A stretch of 11,622 nucleotides of DNA from Actinomycetota bacterium (GTDB lineage: Bacteria; Actinomycetota; Actinomycetes; S36-B12): positions 1-11,622 of the forward strand of contig VGBQ01000065.1 in NCBI GenBank assembly GCA_016870425.1. The letters run 5' to 3'. Shown here piece by piece: positions 11,384 to 11,622 of the stretch (position 1 is the stretch's first letter; each line of letters begins with the position of its first letter). Both the position numbers and the translations under genes were made by a program. The notes beneath the pieces were generated by a model. It worked only from the letters and a program-made list of their open reading frames with translations. It was not told where the DNA came from and did no database searches.

Positions 11384-11519
11384 ATGTGTGCCATAATCAA
11401 TCGCGGCTTCTCGATACGAATCACGAGCGGGGCTCGCAAGCACGGCCTGACGAAGCGGCGGATCACTCCTCTTGGTGATTCACGCCATGCCCACCAGGTA
11501 TCGACGGAGGTCGCCATGA
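11384..11519 (+). pseudogene. Internally deleted toxin relic upstream of the antitoxin, copy B
   Basis: This is the counterpart of the relic at 10104. From ATG 11384 the frame reads MCAIINRGFSIRITSGARKH, then GLTKRRI. It has no stop before the antitoxin ATG, with which it is in frame (44 codons upstream). ARKHGLT resembles the N-terminal helix motif of BrnT-like toxins. The toxin's C-terminal tail GGSLLLVIHAMPTRYRRRSP lies in another frame and ends at a TGA (11517-11519) overlapping the antitoxin ATG. Copy B keeps the more family-like N-terminal motif, while copy A has gained a stop. An ATG at 11384 could in principle yield an N-terminally extended antitoxin, though no good ribosome-binding site precedes it. 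Confidence 0.5.
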
Positions 11520-11622
11520 ATCGCAAGCGCGCCAAGGGCGTACGCATCACCGGACCCGACGTGGACCTGGAGCGCGAGGTCATCCTCGACAGCGAAGGAC
11601 GGCGCGTCGATCAGGCCTACGT
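11516..11622 (+). CDS. Second ribbon-helix-helix antitoxin copy, partial at window end
   Basis: The first 35 codons read MNRKRAKGVRITGPDVDLER, then EVILDSEGRRVDQAY, before the window ends. Compared with the copy at 10236 only two bases differ, both changing the residue (Arg8 to Gly, Lys27 to Glu). The ATG has the same ACGGAGG ribosome-binding site 5 nt upstream. The ribbon-helix-helix domain itself lies beyond the window, so intactness cannot be judged. If complete, this would be a paralogue whose product could form mixed dimers with the first. Confidence 0.8.
   Translation, partial: MNRKRAKGVRITGPDVDLEREVILDSEGRRVDQAY

Larger units (their letters stand above)
11361..11622 (+). repeat. Direct repeat copy B, running off the window
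   Basis: This is the second copy of the 10081-10342 sequence, shifted by exactly 1280 bases. It contains the same TTATG-TGTGC-CATAA dyad (11382-11396), the same toxin relic and the start of the same antitoxin. It probably extends past the window end, since the last 107 bases differ from copy A at only two positions. How far the similarity continues decides whether a whole module was duplicated. Confidence 0.92.

Noticed and set aside
8759..11622. Insertion sequence or transposon
   Set aside because: There is no transposase frame, terminal inverted repeats or target duplication. The repeats are direct and contain antitoxin genes and relics.

Overview
The window reads as chromosomal DNA of a high-GC Gram-positive bacterium (Actinomycetota). 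The evidence is GC-rich third codon positions, GTG and TTG starts, tightly overlapping genes, and toxin-antitoxin families common in that phylum. I cannot place it to genus. No rRNA, tRNA, CRISPR array or transposase is visible.

Left two thirds (1-8758): a divergent metabolic locus. On the minus strand four genes overlap head to tail by 1-4 nt. They run from a 275-aa protein with a possible C39/papain-like Cys-His-Asp arrangement, to a class V PLP enzyme that lacks the desulfurase cysteine, to a fused LivM-LivG permease/ATPase, to a LivJ/K-type lipoprotein cut by the window start. LivH and LivF are expected beyond position 1. On the plus strand an RpiR-type regulator overlaps by 4 nt a 972-aa three-domain protein: APH-like kinase, LytM/M23 zinc-peptidase fold, and a class III PLP enzyme of the ethanolamine-phosphate/phosphohydroxylysine phospho-lyase type. 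The 139-bp divergent spacer carries two dyads. My reading (inference) is an uptake and catabolism unit for an amino-alcohol-like compound: imported by the Liv system, phosphorylated by the kinase domain, cleaved by the lyase domain to aldehyde, ammonia and phosphate, and controlled by the RpiR protein.

Right third (8759-11622): a toxin-antitoxin scrapyard. It holds an intact Phd/YefM-PIN module with its own near-perfect palindrome, and an intact BrnT-BrnA module on the minus strand. Flanking brnTA are two direct copies, 1280 bp apart, of at least 262 bp. Each copy holds a toxin relic that has lost its middle, followed by a ribbon-helix-helix antitoxin that overlaps it at ATGA. A second repeat pair (about 180 bp, at 8759-8940 and 10571-10745) begins with a hairpin whose stem differs in sequence but pairs perfectly in both copies. 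The stretch 9689-10100 has no convincing gene.
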